This document shows, in pieces, positions 36,385-45,707 of a stretch of DNA of 55,874 bases. The notes under the pieces were generated by a model. It worked only from the letters and a program-made list of their open reading frames with translations. It made no database searches and was not told the origin of the DNA. This stretch comes from Silicimonas sp. (GTDB lineage Bacteria; Pseudomonadota; Alphaproteobacteria; Rhodobacterales; Rhodobacteraceae): positions 1 to 55,874 of the forward strand of contig JAJDVJ010000058.1 in the NCBI GenBank assembly GCA_022826205.1. Direction: 5' to 3'. A program made the position numbers and the translations under genes. How positions within the stretch are numbered: position 1 is the first letter of the stretch; each line of letters opens with the position of its first letter.

Positions 36385-37377
36385 TTGACCGACACATTCG
36401 ACGACCCGGAATCCAATCGCTGGAACCATCACCCTGGCGAGGTTCAGTTGAGCCCGGTCTTTGCATGGCCACCTCGGCCCCTTGCCAGTCTCAAATGGCT
36501 CTCCGGCGCGTGGCTGGTCCTCTCGACAACCACCCTTGCCCTGGCCCTGGCTGTTCTCGCCTACGTGACGCTGCTGCCCCCGCTTGCGGAAATGGCTTCG
36601 CTTGCCCCGGGCTGGATCCTTCGTCTCTGGCTTGCCAACCTGATCCCGCATTGCGTGCTGGCCGGCACGCTTCACTGGTGGCTGCACATGCGTCGTGGGC
36701 AGGAACGGCTCACGAAATACGACTCTCGCGAGCAGGCAAGTGACAACGGCACCTTCACGTTCAGGAGCCAGGTGCGCGACAACATGTTCTGGACGATCGC
36801 AAGCGGCATCACGCTCTGGACATTGATGCAGGCGCTCGTCTTCTGGGCGATGGCCAACGGGCTTGCTCCCAAGGTGTTCTTCCCGTCAAATCCGGTCTGG
36901 TTCGCGCTGTGGTTCGTGCTCATTCCGATCTGGTCCAGCCTGCACTTCTACTGGATTCACCGTTTGCTGCATTGGCCGCCGCTCTACCGGATCGCCCATG
37001 CGCTCCATCACAGGAACATAAACGTCGGACCGTGGTCGGGCATCTCGATGCATCCGGTCGAGCACCTGCTCTTCTACACCAACTTCCTCATTCACTTCAT
37101 CGTGCCTTCGCACCCGCTCCACATCATGTTCCACGGGTACACGCAGTCGGTTCACCCGATCTTCTCGCACTCCGGATTCGAGAAGCTCATCGTGTCCGAC
37201 AAGGAGCGCGCCCGGATGGGCGACTTCTTCCACCAGCTCCACCACAGGTACTTCGAGTGCAACTACGGCACCATCGACATGCCGTGGGACCGCTGGTTCG
37301 GCTCGTTTCATGACGGAACGTCCAAGGCGACCGAATCGACGCGGAACCGGAAGAGCCGGATGCACGCAAGGGCTTGA
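36385..37377 (+). CDS. Sterol desaturase/fatty acid hydroxylase-family membrane protein
   Basis: The 330-residue integral membrane protein has four or more hydrophobic segments and the three histidine boxes of the di-iron hydroxylase superfamily: HFYWIHRLLH, HALHHRN and FFHQLHHRYF. It should hydroxylate or desaturate a lipid using O2; the substrate is unknown. The TTG at 36385 is preferred, since GGGAGG lies six bases upstream; ATG 36364 would add seven residues but has no binding site. It is divergent from ade and is followed after 30 bases by a reductase-like gene. Confidence 0.88.
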   Translation: MTDTFDDPESNRWNHHPGEVQLSPVFAWPPRPLASLKWLSGAWLVLSTTTLALALAVLAYVTLLPPLAEMASLAPGWILRLWLANLIPHCVLAGTLHWWLHMRRGQERLTKYDSREQASDNGTFTFRSQVRDNMFWTIASGITLWTLMQALVFWAMANGLAPKVFFPSNPVWFALWFVLIPIWSSLHFYWIHRLLHWPPLYRIAHALHHRNINVGPWSGISMHPVEHLLFYTNFLIHFIVPSHPLHIMFHGYTQSVHPIFSHSGFEKLIVSDKERARMGDFFHQLHHRYFECNYGTIDMPWDRWFGSFHDGTSKATESTRNRKSRMHARA

Positions 37378-37407
37378 TCCCGGCCGGAATCGATCCATCC
37401 TGACCGG

Positions 37408-38274
37408 ATGAAGAACACGCTTCTTTCCATTGGGCACGGATTCTCGGCTCGGGCCCTTGCGCGGCTGCTGCTTGACAAGGGATGGCGAGTCATCGGCACC
37501 ACACGAAGCGCGGAGAAGGCGGACGCGCTGCGCGGAGAAGGCGTAGACGCCATCAAATGGCCGGGCGAGCCGCTTCCTCTTGCCGATGCAACGCATCTCC
37601 TTGTCTCGGTGGCGCCGGTCGAGTCCGGCGACCAGGTGCTCGAGCTGGCCGGAAACCAGATCAGCGCAACACGGCATTTGAAGTGGGCGGGATACCTGTC
37701 CACGACAGCCGTGTACGGCGACCACAAGGGGGGCTGGGTCGACGAATCCACGCCGCTCGCACCAACGACAGAACGCGGAAAGGCCCGCGCAAGGGCGGAA
37801 TCCGCCTGGGCAGCGCTCGGATTGCCATTGCACATCTTCCGGCTTGCCGGAATCTACGGTCCTGGCCGAGGACCCCTGGCAAAGGTCCGACGCGGCACCG
37901 CACGGAGAATCGTCAAGAAGGGGCAGGTCTTCAGCCGGATCCATGTCGAGGACATCGCGGCAGTGCTAGCGGCATCGATCGAGCGGCCCAATCCGGGAGC
38001 GATCTACAATGTCTGTGACGACAGCCCGTCACCGCCGGAAGACGTGATCAAACACGCCGCCCGGCTGCTTGGGCTTCCTGTGCCGCCCGCCGTTGGCCTG
38101 AACTCTGCCGAGGTCTCGCCTATGGCAAGGAGCTTCTACGCCGAGTCCAAACGGGTGCGAAACAACCGGATCAAGGACGAACTCGGCGTTACCCTCAAGT
38201 ATCCTGACTACAGGTCCGGGCTCGCAGCACTGCTGAACGCGGAGGCAGACGCAGACTCTTCGAACGCTTTCTGA
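37408..38274 (+). CDS. NAD(P)-dependent epimerase/reductase-like protein (YeeZ type)
   Basis: The 288-residue Rossmann-fold protein begins with TLLSIGHGFSARALARLL, in which the GxGxxA/G cofactor loop is GHGFSA, and has the YLSTTAVYGDHKG and FRLAGIYGPGRG segments of extended short-chain dehydrogenase/epimerases. The usual YxxxK motif is not evident, as in the YeeZ-like group. Reaction unknown. It lies 30 bases after the hydroxylase gene and is probably co-transcribed. Confidence 0.85.
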   Translation: MKNTLLSIGHGFSARALARLLLDKGWRVIGTTRSAEKADALRGEGVDAIKWPGEPLPLADATHLLVSVAPVESGDQVLELAGNQISATRHLKWAGYLSTTAVYGDHKGGWVDESTPLAPTTERGKARARAESAWAALGLPLHIFRLAGIYGPGRGPLAKVRRGTARRIVKKGQVFSRIHVEDIAAVLAASIERPNPGAIYNVCDDSPSPPEDVIKHAARLLGLPVPPAVGLNSAEVSPMARSFYAESKRVRNNRIKDELGVTLKYPDYRSGLAALLNAEADADSSNAF

Positions 38275-38646
38275 ACGCCAGGAAGGTGCCGCGAGCCCAC
38301 CAGTCAACCACGGCCATGCATGACTTGTCCTGGTGCAGGCATCTGCGCAAGTCGCCACCCCGCTCGCCCGGCAAGCACAGCGCTCTGTGTGCCCTGCCAT
38401 GGCGATCGATCTGCCTGCCTTGATGCCAAAGGCACGCATATCTACAGGAGCGCACTCCTGCTCGACCCCTTTGCAAAGGCCAGCGTGGCCTCTCCGAAGT
38501 CGGCAAACGCGACTCCTGTTCCGCTCTACATCAAGATGGGCCCGCCTGATCTTCCGCTTCAGTCACCAATCTTCGGGGCTGGCTGCCGTTCAATTCAATT
38601 GACTGGGCCGACACTCGAAAATGCTATGACTCCGTCGTCAGCGGCC
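38275..38646. other. Convergent intergenic region left of the protocatechuate cluster
   Basis: About 370 bases between the reductase-like gene and the LysR gene, which converge. No gene, repeat or clear terminator is recognised. Confidence 0.35.
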
Positions 38647-39867
38647 TCACAATTCCAGACCTGTCTTGCTGAAATGGTGCAGGTAATCAATGAACCGCGC
38701 TTGTGTTTCCGTGGGACGCCATTCGTGGCGATAGGTCAAGCCGATGTCGCGGATATGGCCGGAAAGAGGAACATCAAGTGCCGCGATGGCACCCAGGCTT
38801 TCGTCGACATTGATCTGGTGTCGCGACACAATGGAAACGTACGGCCCTTCCGCCAGGACACCGCGCAGAACCCCAAGCGATGAAGAAATCACCCGGACCG
38901 GCGTTTCAGGCTCTTCCTGAATGCGGAGCGTGTCGAACAAGTACTGCCCCGCAGGCGTTTCTTTCGGCGGCGCGATCCAAGGGTAGGCCAGCGTGTCTTC
39001 AAATCTCAAGTTGCGCATCCCCGCGAGCGGATGATCCGGATGGGCCACGATTGCCAGAGCATCGTAGAATAGCAGTTCCTGCTTGATGTCGTCAGCAGGT
39101 GCGGGGTGCCTTAGCGCGCCTATCAGGCAGTCAATGTCACCTTCCCGCAAGGAGCGCAGCACTTCGGCATATCGTCCTTCCACGACACGGATCTGGAACC
39201 TCTTGACGTTGCTCACCATCGCATGGACAGCCTTTGGTACGATGGTCGTCCGGGCGAGAGGGAGACTGCCCAGGACGAAAGTCCCGTGTTCCTGGCCCAG
39301 CTCGCGGCTCACTTCTTCAATGCCCTGCCGAATTTCCGTTTGCGCCAGCTTTGCGGCCAAGACGAAAGCTTCAGCTGCCGGAGTGAGCCGAACGCCCGAT
39401 GGTCGCGCAGTGAAGAAGGGCACGCCCGCGACCGCTTCAAGACTCCTGGCCGTTCTGTGAACGGCAGGCTGAGACAGCCCCAGCGTGCGTGCGGCGACCG
39501 TAAAGCTACCTGCATTCGCAATCGCGATCAGGTTGCGCAACTGGGACGCCGTGACAGAAAATTCAAACTTGGATCGACGTTGCGCCTTGTTGCCAGCCTC
39601 GCGCAATGCTGCCTGCGACCCTTCCTTCAGATGCCGCAAGGCTTTGGCAGCCCTCCGCGCAAAGAACGTCCCGCATGTCGTGAGCGCAGCTTGCCGTCTT
39701 CTGCGGATGAGCAGAGGAGTGCCGAAATCAGCCTCGAGCCGCGCGATGGCTTGCGTTGCGGCGGGCTGGGACAGATGGCATCTCTCTGCCGCGACCGACA
39801 CTGAGCCCGTGCGCGCAGTTTCGAGAAAGGCCCGCATGTGCCGAATGTTCGGAAAGCCGCCCTGCAT
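38647..39867 (-). CDS. LysR-family regulator with two N-terminal DNA-binding domains
   Basis: The 406-residue protein is about 100 residues longer than usual LysR proteins because it carries two LysR-type helix-turn-helix domains: residues 7-66 (VSVAAERCHLSQPAATQAI) and 106-165 (GSFTVAARTLGLSQPAVHRTA). A single substrate-binding domain follows (about 190-400, with SLPLARTTIVPKAV and SIVSRHQINVDE). It is divergent from galB and probably activates the protocatechuate genes in response to a pathway intermediate (inference). ATG 39867 has AGGGGTGG close upstream. Confidence 0.9.
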   Translation of the reverse strand: MQGGFPNIRHMRAFLETARTGSVSVAAERCHLSQPAATQAIARLEADFGTPLLIRRRRQAALTTCGTFFARRAAKALRHLKEGSQAALREAGNKAQRRSKFEFSVTASQLRNLIAIANAGSFTVAARTLGLSQPAVHRTARSLEAVAGVPFFTARPSGVRLTPAAEAFVLAAKLAQTEIRQGIEEVSRELGQEHGTFVLGSLPLARTTIVPKAVHAMVSNVKRFQIRVVEGRYAEVLRSLREGDIDCLIGALRHPAPADDIKQELLFYDALAIVAHPDHPLAGMRNLRFEDTLAYPWIAPPKETPAGQYLFDTLRIQEEPETPVRVISSSLGVLRGVLAEGPYVSIVSRHQINVDESLGAIAALDVPLSGHIRDIGLTYRHEWRPTETQARFIDYLHHFSKTGLEL

Positions 39868-39873
39868 GCCACC

Positions 39874-39915
39874 CCTATAGAATTTTCTTATTTTAGTGTC
39901 CCAATTCGAAATAGG
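39874..39915. promoter_or_regulatory. Candidate LysR operator
   Basis: A two-part inverted repeat lies in the divergent gap: CCTAT at 39874-39878 with ATAGG at 39911-39915, and GAATT at 39880-39884 with AATTC at 39903-39907. The spacing of the outer arms is unequal by two bases. LysR proteins bind such dyads between divergent genes. Confidence 0.4.
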
Positions 39916-39986
39916 CAATTTCACCGCTTCCATCTAAGGGTCGTTTGCGACAGTCCGACCGGAACCAACCAAGAGGGGCCCTAATC

Positions 39987-40724
39987 ATGTCCGACAAGAA
40001 AACCGCGCTGGTGATCAGCGCTCACTCAGCGGATTTCGTCTGGCGCGCTGGCGGGGCCATCGCCTTGCACCAGGCCAAAGGATACGAAGTCACCGTTGTG
40101 TGCCTCTCCTACGGCGAGCGCGGGGAAAGCGCGAAGCTTTGGAAGCAGGACGGCATGACCCTGAACAAGGTCAAGGCCGCTCGCCAGACAGAGGCGGAAA
40201 ACGCTGCTGCCGCCCTCGGCGTGAATGACATTCGGTTCTTCGACGTAGGGGACTACCCGCTCGACCTTGGGCGGGAAACGCAAGATCGCATGGTGGATGT
40301 CATCCGCGAGGTGCAGCCCAACTTCATGATGTCCCACTCCAAATGGGACCCTTACAACACCGACCACATGAACACGACGCAATTTGCGCTTGAATGTCGA
40401 ATGATCGCGCAGGCCTGGGGTCACAATCCAGGCGAAAAGGTTCTTGGTGCGCCCCAGCTCTATCTCTTTGAGCCGCACCAGACCGAACAGATGGAATGGA
40501 AACCCACGACCTTTCTCGACATCACGGATTTCTGGGACAAGAAATGGGCCGCGATCCAGTGCATGCATGGCCAGGAGCACCTGTGGAACTTCTACAGGAA
40601 CGTGGCCGAGAACCGCGCCAACCACTTCCGCCGCAATTCCGGCGGCCAAGCGGGGGGACGTGCGGCAAAGTATGCCGAAGGGTTCGAGACGGTTTTCCCG
40701 CGCACAGTGGATGAACTGGAATGA
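39987..40724 (+). CDS. galB: 4-oxalomesaconate hydratase (GalB type)
   Basis: The 245-residue PIG-L/LmbE-fold protein follows GalB of gallate degradation, which hydrates 4-oxalomesaconate to 4-carboxy-4-hydroxy-2-oxoadipate. The N-terminal metal site [18 protein letters not shown] replaces the AHPDDE of deacetylases, and [13 protein letters not shown] and [12 protein letters not shown] follow. The position in a protocatechuate 4,5-cleavage cluster supports this against a deacetylase role. It does the step done by LigJ in sphingomonads. GAGGGG precedes the ATG at 39987. Its stop overlaps galC. Confidence 0.9.
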   Translation: MSDKKTALVISAHSADFVWRAGGAIALHQAKGYEVTVVCLSYGERGESAKLWKQDGMTLNKVKAARQTEAENAAAALGVNDIRFFDVGDYPLDLGRETQDRMVDVIREVQPNFMMSHSKWDPYNTDHMNTTQFALECRMIAQAWGHNPGEKVLGAPQLYLFEPHQTEQMEWKPTTFLDITDFWDKKWAAIQCMHGQEHLWNFYRNVAENRANHFRRNSGGQAGGRAAKYAEGFETVFPRTVDELE

Positions 40725-41413
40725 CCTATCAGCCAGGAACCACGGGCGTCGTCGTCCAGAACATCCAACGCGTCGATCAGGAGATTGTCGACGGCCTTGC
40801 AGATTGCGGAGTTGCCACGGTTCACGAAGCGCAGGGCCGCAAAGGTCTGCTGGCCGACTACATTAGGCCAATTTACCCAGGAGCCCGCATTGCCGGTTCG
40901 GCTGTAACCATCCTGGCGCCGCCTTGCGACAACTGGATGCTCCATGTCGCGATTGAACAGCTCCAACCAGGCGACGTGATGCTCCTGGGCACGATCACGC
41001 CGTCAAATGCCGGGTATTTCGGCGATCTTCTGGCAACCTCCGCCAAGGCGCGCGGTTGCCGCGGGCTGGTCATCGACGCGGGTGTGCGCGATGTACATGA
41101 CCTCACCGAAATGGCCTTTCCGGTCTGGTCCAGGGCCGTGCATGCCCAGGGCACGGTCAAGGAATCGCTCGGCTCGGTCAACGTGCCTGTGGTTTGCGCC
41201 GAAGCGCTGGTCAATCCCGGCGATGTCGTCGTCGCCGACGATGATGGAGTCTGCATTGTCCGCCGCGACGAAGCCGCGGAGGTGCTGGAGAAATCGCGGG
41301 CGCGTGAAGCCAACGAGGGCGCGAAACGTGCCAGGTTCGAGGCAGGCGAGTTCGGTCTCGACATCTACAACATGCGCGAACGGCTGGCCGAGAAAGGCCT
41401 GAAATATGTCTGA
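40721..41413 (+). CDS. galC: 4-carboxy-4-hydroxy-2-oxoadipate aldolase
   Basis: The 230-residue class II aldolase of the RraA/HMG family splits 4-carboxy-4-hydroxy-2-oxoadipate into pyruvate and oxaloacetate, the last step of the pathway. [35 protein letters not shown] and the metal-binding [14 protein letters not shown] are typical (also called LigK or ProA). It overlaps galB by four bases and galD by eight, so it sits in a tightly coupled operon. Confidence 0.93.
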   Translation: MTYQPGTTGVVVQNIQRVDQEIVDGLADCGVATVHEAQGRKGLLADYIRPIYPGARIAGSAVTILAPPCDNWMLHVAIEQLQPGDVMLLGTITPSNAGYFGDLLATSAKARGCRGLVIDAGVRDVHDLTEMAFPVWSRAVHAQGTVKESLGSVNVPVVCAEALVNPGDVVVADDDGVCIVRRDEAAEVLEKSRAREANEGAKRARFEAGEFGLDIYNMRERLAEKGLKYV

Positions 41414-42461
41414 AGGAACCCGCTGCATGTGGATGCGCGGAGGGACCTCCAAGGGCGGGTATTTTCTGGCCGAAGATTTGCCCGGTGACCCGGCTGCGCG
41501 CGATGCATTCCTTTTGCGCGCCATGGGCTCGCCGGATGTCCGCCAGATTGACGGGATGGGCGGCGCGGATCCCCTGACCTCAAAGGTCGCGGTTGTCGCG
41601 AAGTCCGCCCGCGAAGGCGTGGATGTCGACTACCTGTTCTTGCAGGTCTTTGTGGACCAACCCCTCGTCACCGATGCCCAGAATTGCGGGAACATCCTGG
41701 CAGGCGTGGGAGCCTTCGCGATTGAGCGGGGACTGGTTCCAGCCAAGGATGGCGAAACGCCCGTCGCAATCTACATGGAAAACACCGGCCAGATTGCGGT
41801 TGCGCGGGTGGCAACGCCAGGTGGCGTGCCAACGTATGGGGGTGAGGCCAGGATCGACGGTGTTCCCGGCAGAGCAGCCGCGGTGCCGCTGACGTTCAAG
41901 GACACGGCGGGATCCTCTTGCGGTGCCCTGCTGCCAACCGGATATGCGGTGGATGTCGTCGAAGGCGTTGAAGTGACCATGATCGACAATGGCATGCCCT
42001 GCGTGGTGATGCGTGCGAGCGATATGGGCATCACCGGGGACGAAGCGCCGGAAGTACTGGAGGCAAGCGCCGCACTGCGCGAGAGACTTGAGGCGATCCG
42101 CCTTGCGTGCGGGCCAATGATGAACCTCGGCGACGTAACTGACAAGTCTGTTCCTAAGATGACCATGGTCAGCGCGCCCGCGAACGGTGGCGCCATCGGC
42201 ACGCGCACATTTATCCCGCACCGCTGCCACAAGGCCATTGGAGTGCTTGGTGCAGTCAGCGTGGCGACCGCCTGCCTGACCCCGGGATCACCCGCCTTTG
42301 ACCTGGCGGATCGCGGTACTGGGCCAGAACGCAACCTGTCGGTCGAACATCCAACGGGTGAGATGACGGTTGTCGCGACTCTGGATCAGGCGGGCACCGT
42401 GAACGAAGCCGCGATCCTGCGCACCGCACGCAAATTGATGGATGGCGAGATTTACGCATGA
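41406..42461 (+). CDS. galD: 4-oxalomesaconate tautomerase (PrpF family)
   Basis: The 351-residue PrpF-fold isomerase interconverts keto and enol forms of 4-oxalomesaconate before hydration. [14 protein letters not shown] at the N-terminus, [16 protein letters not shown] with one active-site Cys, and [10 protein letters not shown] with the second are the family hallmarks. It is called GalD in gallate and LigU-like in lignin-derived pathways. It overlaps its neighbours on both sides, matching a single operon. Confidence 0.92.
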   Translation: MSEGTRCMWMRGGTSKGGYFLAEDLPGDPAARDAFLLRAMGSPDVRQIDGMGGADPLTSKVAVVAKSAREGVDVDYLFLQVFVDQPLVTDAQNCGNILAGVGAFAIERGLVPAKDGETPVAIYMENTGQIAVARVATPGGVPTYGGEARIDGVPGRAAAVPLTFKDTAGSSCGALLPTGYAVDVVEGVEVTMIDNGMPCVVMRASDMGITGDEAPEVLEASAALRERLEAIRLACGPMMNLGDVTDKSVPKMTMVSAPANGGAIGTRTFIPHRCHKAIGVLGAVSVATACLTPGSPAFDLADRGTGPERNLSVEHPTGEMTVVATLDQAGTVNEAAILRTARKLMDGEIYA

Positions 42462-43342
42462 CCGAGCAGAAAATGGACGCCAACTGGCTGGTCTTTCATC
42501 CAGATCCGAAGAAACCCGACTTTGTTCTTCCCGAAGGGGCCGTGGATGCGCATTGCCATGTCTTTGGCCCGTCGCCCGAATTCCCCTATGCGCCGGAGCG
42601 CAAGTACACGCCGTGCAATGCGGGCAAGGACAAGCTCTATGCACTGCGCGATCATCTCGGGTTTGCCCGCAATGTCATCGTGCAGGCGACGTGTCACGGC
42701 AAGGACAACAGCGCGATGGTCGACGCCTGTCGCACGGCCGGTGATCTGGCGCGCGGCGTCGCGAGCGTTGGCGCTGACATTGCGCGCGAAGAGCTTGCGG
42801 AAATGCATGAGGCAGGTGTGCGCGGCGTTCGATTCAACTTCGTCCGACGCCTGGTCGATGCCACGCCCAAGGAGGTGTTCATCGGCATCGCCGAGAAGAT
42901 CCAGGAATTCCGCTGGTCGATCGTGGTCTACTTCGAGGCTGCTGACCTGGAAGAGCTTGAGCCATTTCTCAAGCAACTGCCAGGCATCGTGGTAGTTGAT
43001 CACATGGGCCGGCCCGACGTGACCAAGGGTGTCGATCACCCCGATTTCGAGCGCTTCATCCGGCTGATGGCCACGAACGAAAATATCTGGACCAAGGTCA
43101 CGTGCCCAGAACGGTTGACGGTTTCCGGTCCGCCTTATGACGATGTCATGCCCTATTATCGAGAAATCGTGGATCGGTTCGAAGACCGGGTGTTGTGGGG
43201 CACCGACTGGCCTCATCCCAACATGAAATCTCATATGCCGGATGACGGGGCACTGGTTGACTACATTCCCCAGATCGCACCCACCAGAGTGCAGCAGGAG
43301 AAACTGCTCGTGGCCAATCCAATGCGGCTCTACTGGTCTTGA
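42458..43342 (+). CDS. ligI: 2-pyrone-4,6-dicarboxylate hydrolase
   Basis: The 294-residue amidohydrolase opens the lactone 2-pyrone-4,6-dicarboxylate to 4-oxalomesaconate. VDAHCHVFGPSPEFPYAPERKYTP at the N-terminus, VVDHMGRPDV, and the end motif LWGTDWPHPN with the catalytic Asp are characteristic of LigI, which works without a metal. It overlaps galD by four bases and is the last gene of the galB-galC-galD-ligI unit. A transposase remnant follows. Confidence 0.94.
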   Translation: MTEQKMDANWLVFHPDPKKPDFVLPEGAVDAHCHVFGPSPEFPYAPERKYTPCNAGKDKLYALRDHLGFARNVIVQATCHGKDNSAMVDACRTAGDLARGVASVGADIAREELAEMHEAGVRGVRFNFVRRLVDATPKEVFIGIAEKIQEFRWSIVVYFEAADLEELEPFLKQLPGIVVVDHMGRPDVTKGVDHPDFERFIRLMATNENIWTKVTCPERLTVSGPPYDDVMPYYREIVDRFEDRVLWGTDWPHPNMKSHMPDDGALVDYIPQIAPTRVQQEKLLVANPMRLYWS

Positions 43343-43384
43343 AGCCATGAACCCTCCGTCGCCTGAGGACGATGGCCTCTCGGA

Positions 43385-43650
43385 CGAATTGCGCGGCAAC
43401 CCGCACACTTCGCGAGACAGGTTCCCGACCCCAGGAAATTCAGGAGGATGTTCCGGGCGGCGTTCACGTCACGGACAAGAACCAGCCGCTAGCCGGCGCA
43501 CAGGTGCGTCCCGAGGGCGAGGGTCTGCGGCGTGTCGGGAACGCGGCCGCCTCCTCTGCACCCCAGAGACATTCCGCGTGGGTCGACGAGGATCCCTGAT
43601 TCACCGGCGTTCTCAGCCTTGCGGGCCAGGAAGTCCAGCATCTCCGAAAT
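43385..43650 (-). pseudogene. C-terminal remnant of an IS200/IS605-type TnpB
   Basis: The minus-strand frame reads MLDFLARKAENAG, ILVDPRGMSLGC, then a decayed zinc-finger region with an in-frame TAG at 43489-43491, and RDVNAARNILLNFLGSG. This is the usual order in TnpB (LxxKAExAG, VDPRGTSQxCSxCG, DRDVNAARNIL). The second Cys pair is damaged and the N-terminal catalytic part is missing. No TnpA or end hairpin is seen. Confidence 0.7.
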
Positions 43651-43652
43651 AG

Positions 43653-43952
43653 TCAGTAGGACTCTTCCAGGAGCACTCCGCTTGCTTCGATTTGCGGCGG
43701 TCCAGCAAGTCTCGACGAAAGATCTTTCCAGACCACCCGAATGCCAGGCGTCGCAATCCTGGCCTGTTCTTCACTTCGCCAAATCGCAACAACCGACCAC
43801 GTGCCGTCCTCGTTGGGCACATGGGAGGTATTGATCAGGCCATCGATGTCATCAGGTCGAATGGCCGCGCGCATCTCCCGTTCGAAGTCCGCCTGGCCGT
43901 CTTCCGTGTCAAATTCAGGTGCCATCCTGTACGTTGTACGGCGAATAAACAT
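43653..43952 (-). CDS. Small protein resembling antibiotic-biosynthesis-monooxygenase-like barrels
   Basis: The 99-residue product (FIRRTTYRMAPEFDTEDG start; GTWSVVAIWRSEEQAR in the middle) resembles small dimeric alpha/beta-barrel proteins. Confidence in function is low: it could be an accessory or redox-independent oxygenase-like protein of the aromatic cluster. It has an excellent ribosome binding site (AAGGAGCC, eight bases before ATG 43952). It sits between two transposase remnants yet is intact, which suggests it is expressed. Confidence 0.65.
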   Translation of the reverse strand: MFIRRTTYRMAPEFDTEDGQADFEREMRAAIRPDDIDGLINTSHVPNEDGTWSVVAIWRSEEQARIATPGIRVVWKDLSSRLAGPPQIEASGVLLEESY

Positions 43953-44121
43953 GTTGGCTCCTTCCAAGACCCCAAGGTCCTCGGTCTGCGCTGCTGCACC
44001 CCATTGGACCATATACGATTGACTGAATTTGCTGTTCAGCCACATACCGTTCCGCGTCCTGCGCCGGCAACCCGGCGGCATATGAATCCCGAACATCCTT
44101 AGACCCGCCGGGGCGACTCGA

Positions 44122-44409
44122 CTAACCGATTTTCCACCCGGCCACCGCGACCCCGCGACGGAGAGTGCTCTGTGCCGCCTTGATGTCATGGTTTGTCGCC
44201 AACCCGCAACCACCGCAAGCAAACTCGCGCGCACCCAAAGACATCGACTTGCGTTGCCTGCCACTGGCATCCCGTCCCAAGCACGAGCTGGCGATGAAGA
44301 ATCCCCGTATGCCCAGCTTGCGCCGACGTCCCTTCCTCGATGGCGCTAGAGGAAGCGGTTCGATCAATTTCCATTCCTCGTCCGTCAATTCGATTTCAAA
44401 TCCGTCCAT
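44122..44409 (-). pseudogene. Chimeric IS remnant: IS5-type N-terminus joined to a TnpB-like C-terminus
   Basis: The open frame starts MDGFEIELTDEEWKLIEPLPL, a typical start of IS5-family transposases (DUF4096), and ends SLGAREFACGGCGLATNHDI followed by KAAQSTLRRGVAVAG, a typical TnpB zinc-finger end. The join is near 44290-44310. Neither part is complete. Two element types therefore appear fused by deletion or insertion. Confidence 0.65.
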
Positions 44410-44590
44410 CAGTCGCCTATACTGTTCCTAAGTGGTCTCACTCCAAGCCATGCGGCCGACCCTGCCTGATGTGAACGTCAGCGGGGAAATGCCACGTTTG
44501 GGGAGACCACTCGGCTTTTTAGGTGAAGCTCTGAATGATGGGGCTGCCTGCGAGCTGGACAGATCAAAATTGATCAATTGGGAGGACATC

Positions 44591-45625
44591 ATGATCAAGA
44601 ATATCCTTGGCGCTGGGATGGCGCTTGGGCTTTTGGCTGGCACGGCATCTGCACAAGCCATCCTTACAGCTGAGACCGGCCCGCCCGGCACGGTTCCCTT
44701 CACCTCGATGACTGCGCTGGCGGAAATCGCCGCAGCCGAGGGTGTGGCGGACTTTCAGATTGCTGACAGCCAGACGCTGACGAACTCCTTGCAGAACGTG
44801 GCGGAAGGCAAGACGGATGTTTCCGGTGCACCTTTGATCCTGACGTTCCTGATGTCTAGAGGCGCTGGCCCCTACGCCAAGCTGGGCGCTGAGACGGGCA
44901 CCGAATTGATAGGCAATGTACGGGCACTCTTCACCTACAATTACGGCGGATTCGGACTCTATGCCTACGACAGTTCGAGCGTCAAAGGCTGGAATGATGT
45001 TGCTGGGAAAACCATCCTGAACGGTCCGCCACGCGGTGCTGCGCTGACGAACGACCGTGGGATCCTTCAATTGGTCAGCGGCGTTGAAGACGGCAAGGAC
45101 TACAAGGGCCTCCAGGTGAACTGGGGCCAGATGGCCAAGACCATCACAGACGGATCTGCGGACGCGATGATGCTTCCAGTCACATTCCCGGACACCCGCA
45201 TCACTCGTTCCCTGGCGGCCGGTGACATGACGCTTTGGTCCATCCCAAAGGAGATCTGGGAAGGCGAGGCGATGCAAAAGTACATCAAGAGCCCCGGGAC
45301 CGCCGGCATCGTCTTTGATCTCAAGGACATCGCACCGGTAAAGGGTCTCACGATCGTTAGCGAAGACGGTATCTGGCGCAGCCCGACGACCGTGGGCGCG
45401 GAAGTCGTGCACAAGGACATGGACGACGACACCGCCAAGGCATTGACGGCGGCGATGCTCGCCAATGTCGACACGTTCCTGACCAAGGCACCCTTCATGG
45501 CTACGACAAATATGGGCACAGTCGGCTTCGGGCTTTGCGGTGCTGTACCGCTCAAGTACCACCCTGGCGCCGTGGCTGCATATGAAGAAGCCGGCCTCAT
45601 GGTACCTGACTGTGCAAAGCCTTAG
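44591..45625 (+). CDS. TAXI-family TRAP transporter substrate-binding protein
   Basis: The 344-residue periplasmic protein has a signal peptide (IKNILGAGMALGLLAGTASAQA) and the TAXI-type solute-binding layout (GPPGTVPFTSMTALAEIAA, NYGGFGLYAYDSSSVKGW, GAALTNDRG). It delivers substrate to the fused permease encoded next. From its place in the cluster the substrate is probably protocatechuate or a related aromatic or pyrone acid, but this is not shown. GGAGGACATC precedes the ATG. The permease start follows 82 bases after the stop. Confidence 0.9.
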   Translation: MIKNILGAGMALGLLAGTASAQAILTAETGPPGTVPFTSMTALAEIAAAEGVADFQIADSQTLTNSLQNVAEGKTDVSGAPLILTFLMSRGAGPYAKLGAETGTELIGNVRALFTYNYGGFGLYAYDSSSVKGWNDVAGKTILNGPPRGAALTNDRGILQLVSGVEDGKDYKGLQVNWGQMAKTITDGSADAMMLPVTFPDTRITRSLAAGDMTLWSIPKEIWEGEAMQKYIKSPGTAGIVFDLKDIAPVKGLTIVSEDGIWRSPTTVGAEVVHKDMDDDTAKALTAAMLANVDTFLTKAPFMATTNMGTVGFGLCGAVPLKYHPGAVAAYEEAGLMVPDCAKP

Positions 45626-45707
45626 TCCTGAGTCTCCAAGGACGTAAGTCCCTTTGGGGTCGCGGCAGCGTCGCGGCCCCGGCAAGTTTGAGGGCGGGCG
45701 AGCCAAG

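Noticed and set aside
36886-37944. Minus-strand open frame opposite the hydroxylase and reductase genes
   Set aside because: Spans two well-supported genes and their gap; no family features.
39987-40724. Annotation of the PIG-L/LmbE protein as an N-acetylglucosaminyl deacetylase
   Set aside because: The AHPDDE motif is replaced by AHSADF and the gene lies in a protocatechuate cluster, as for GalB.
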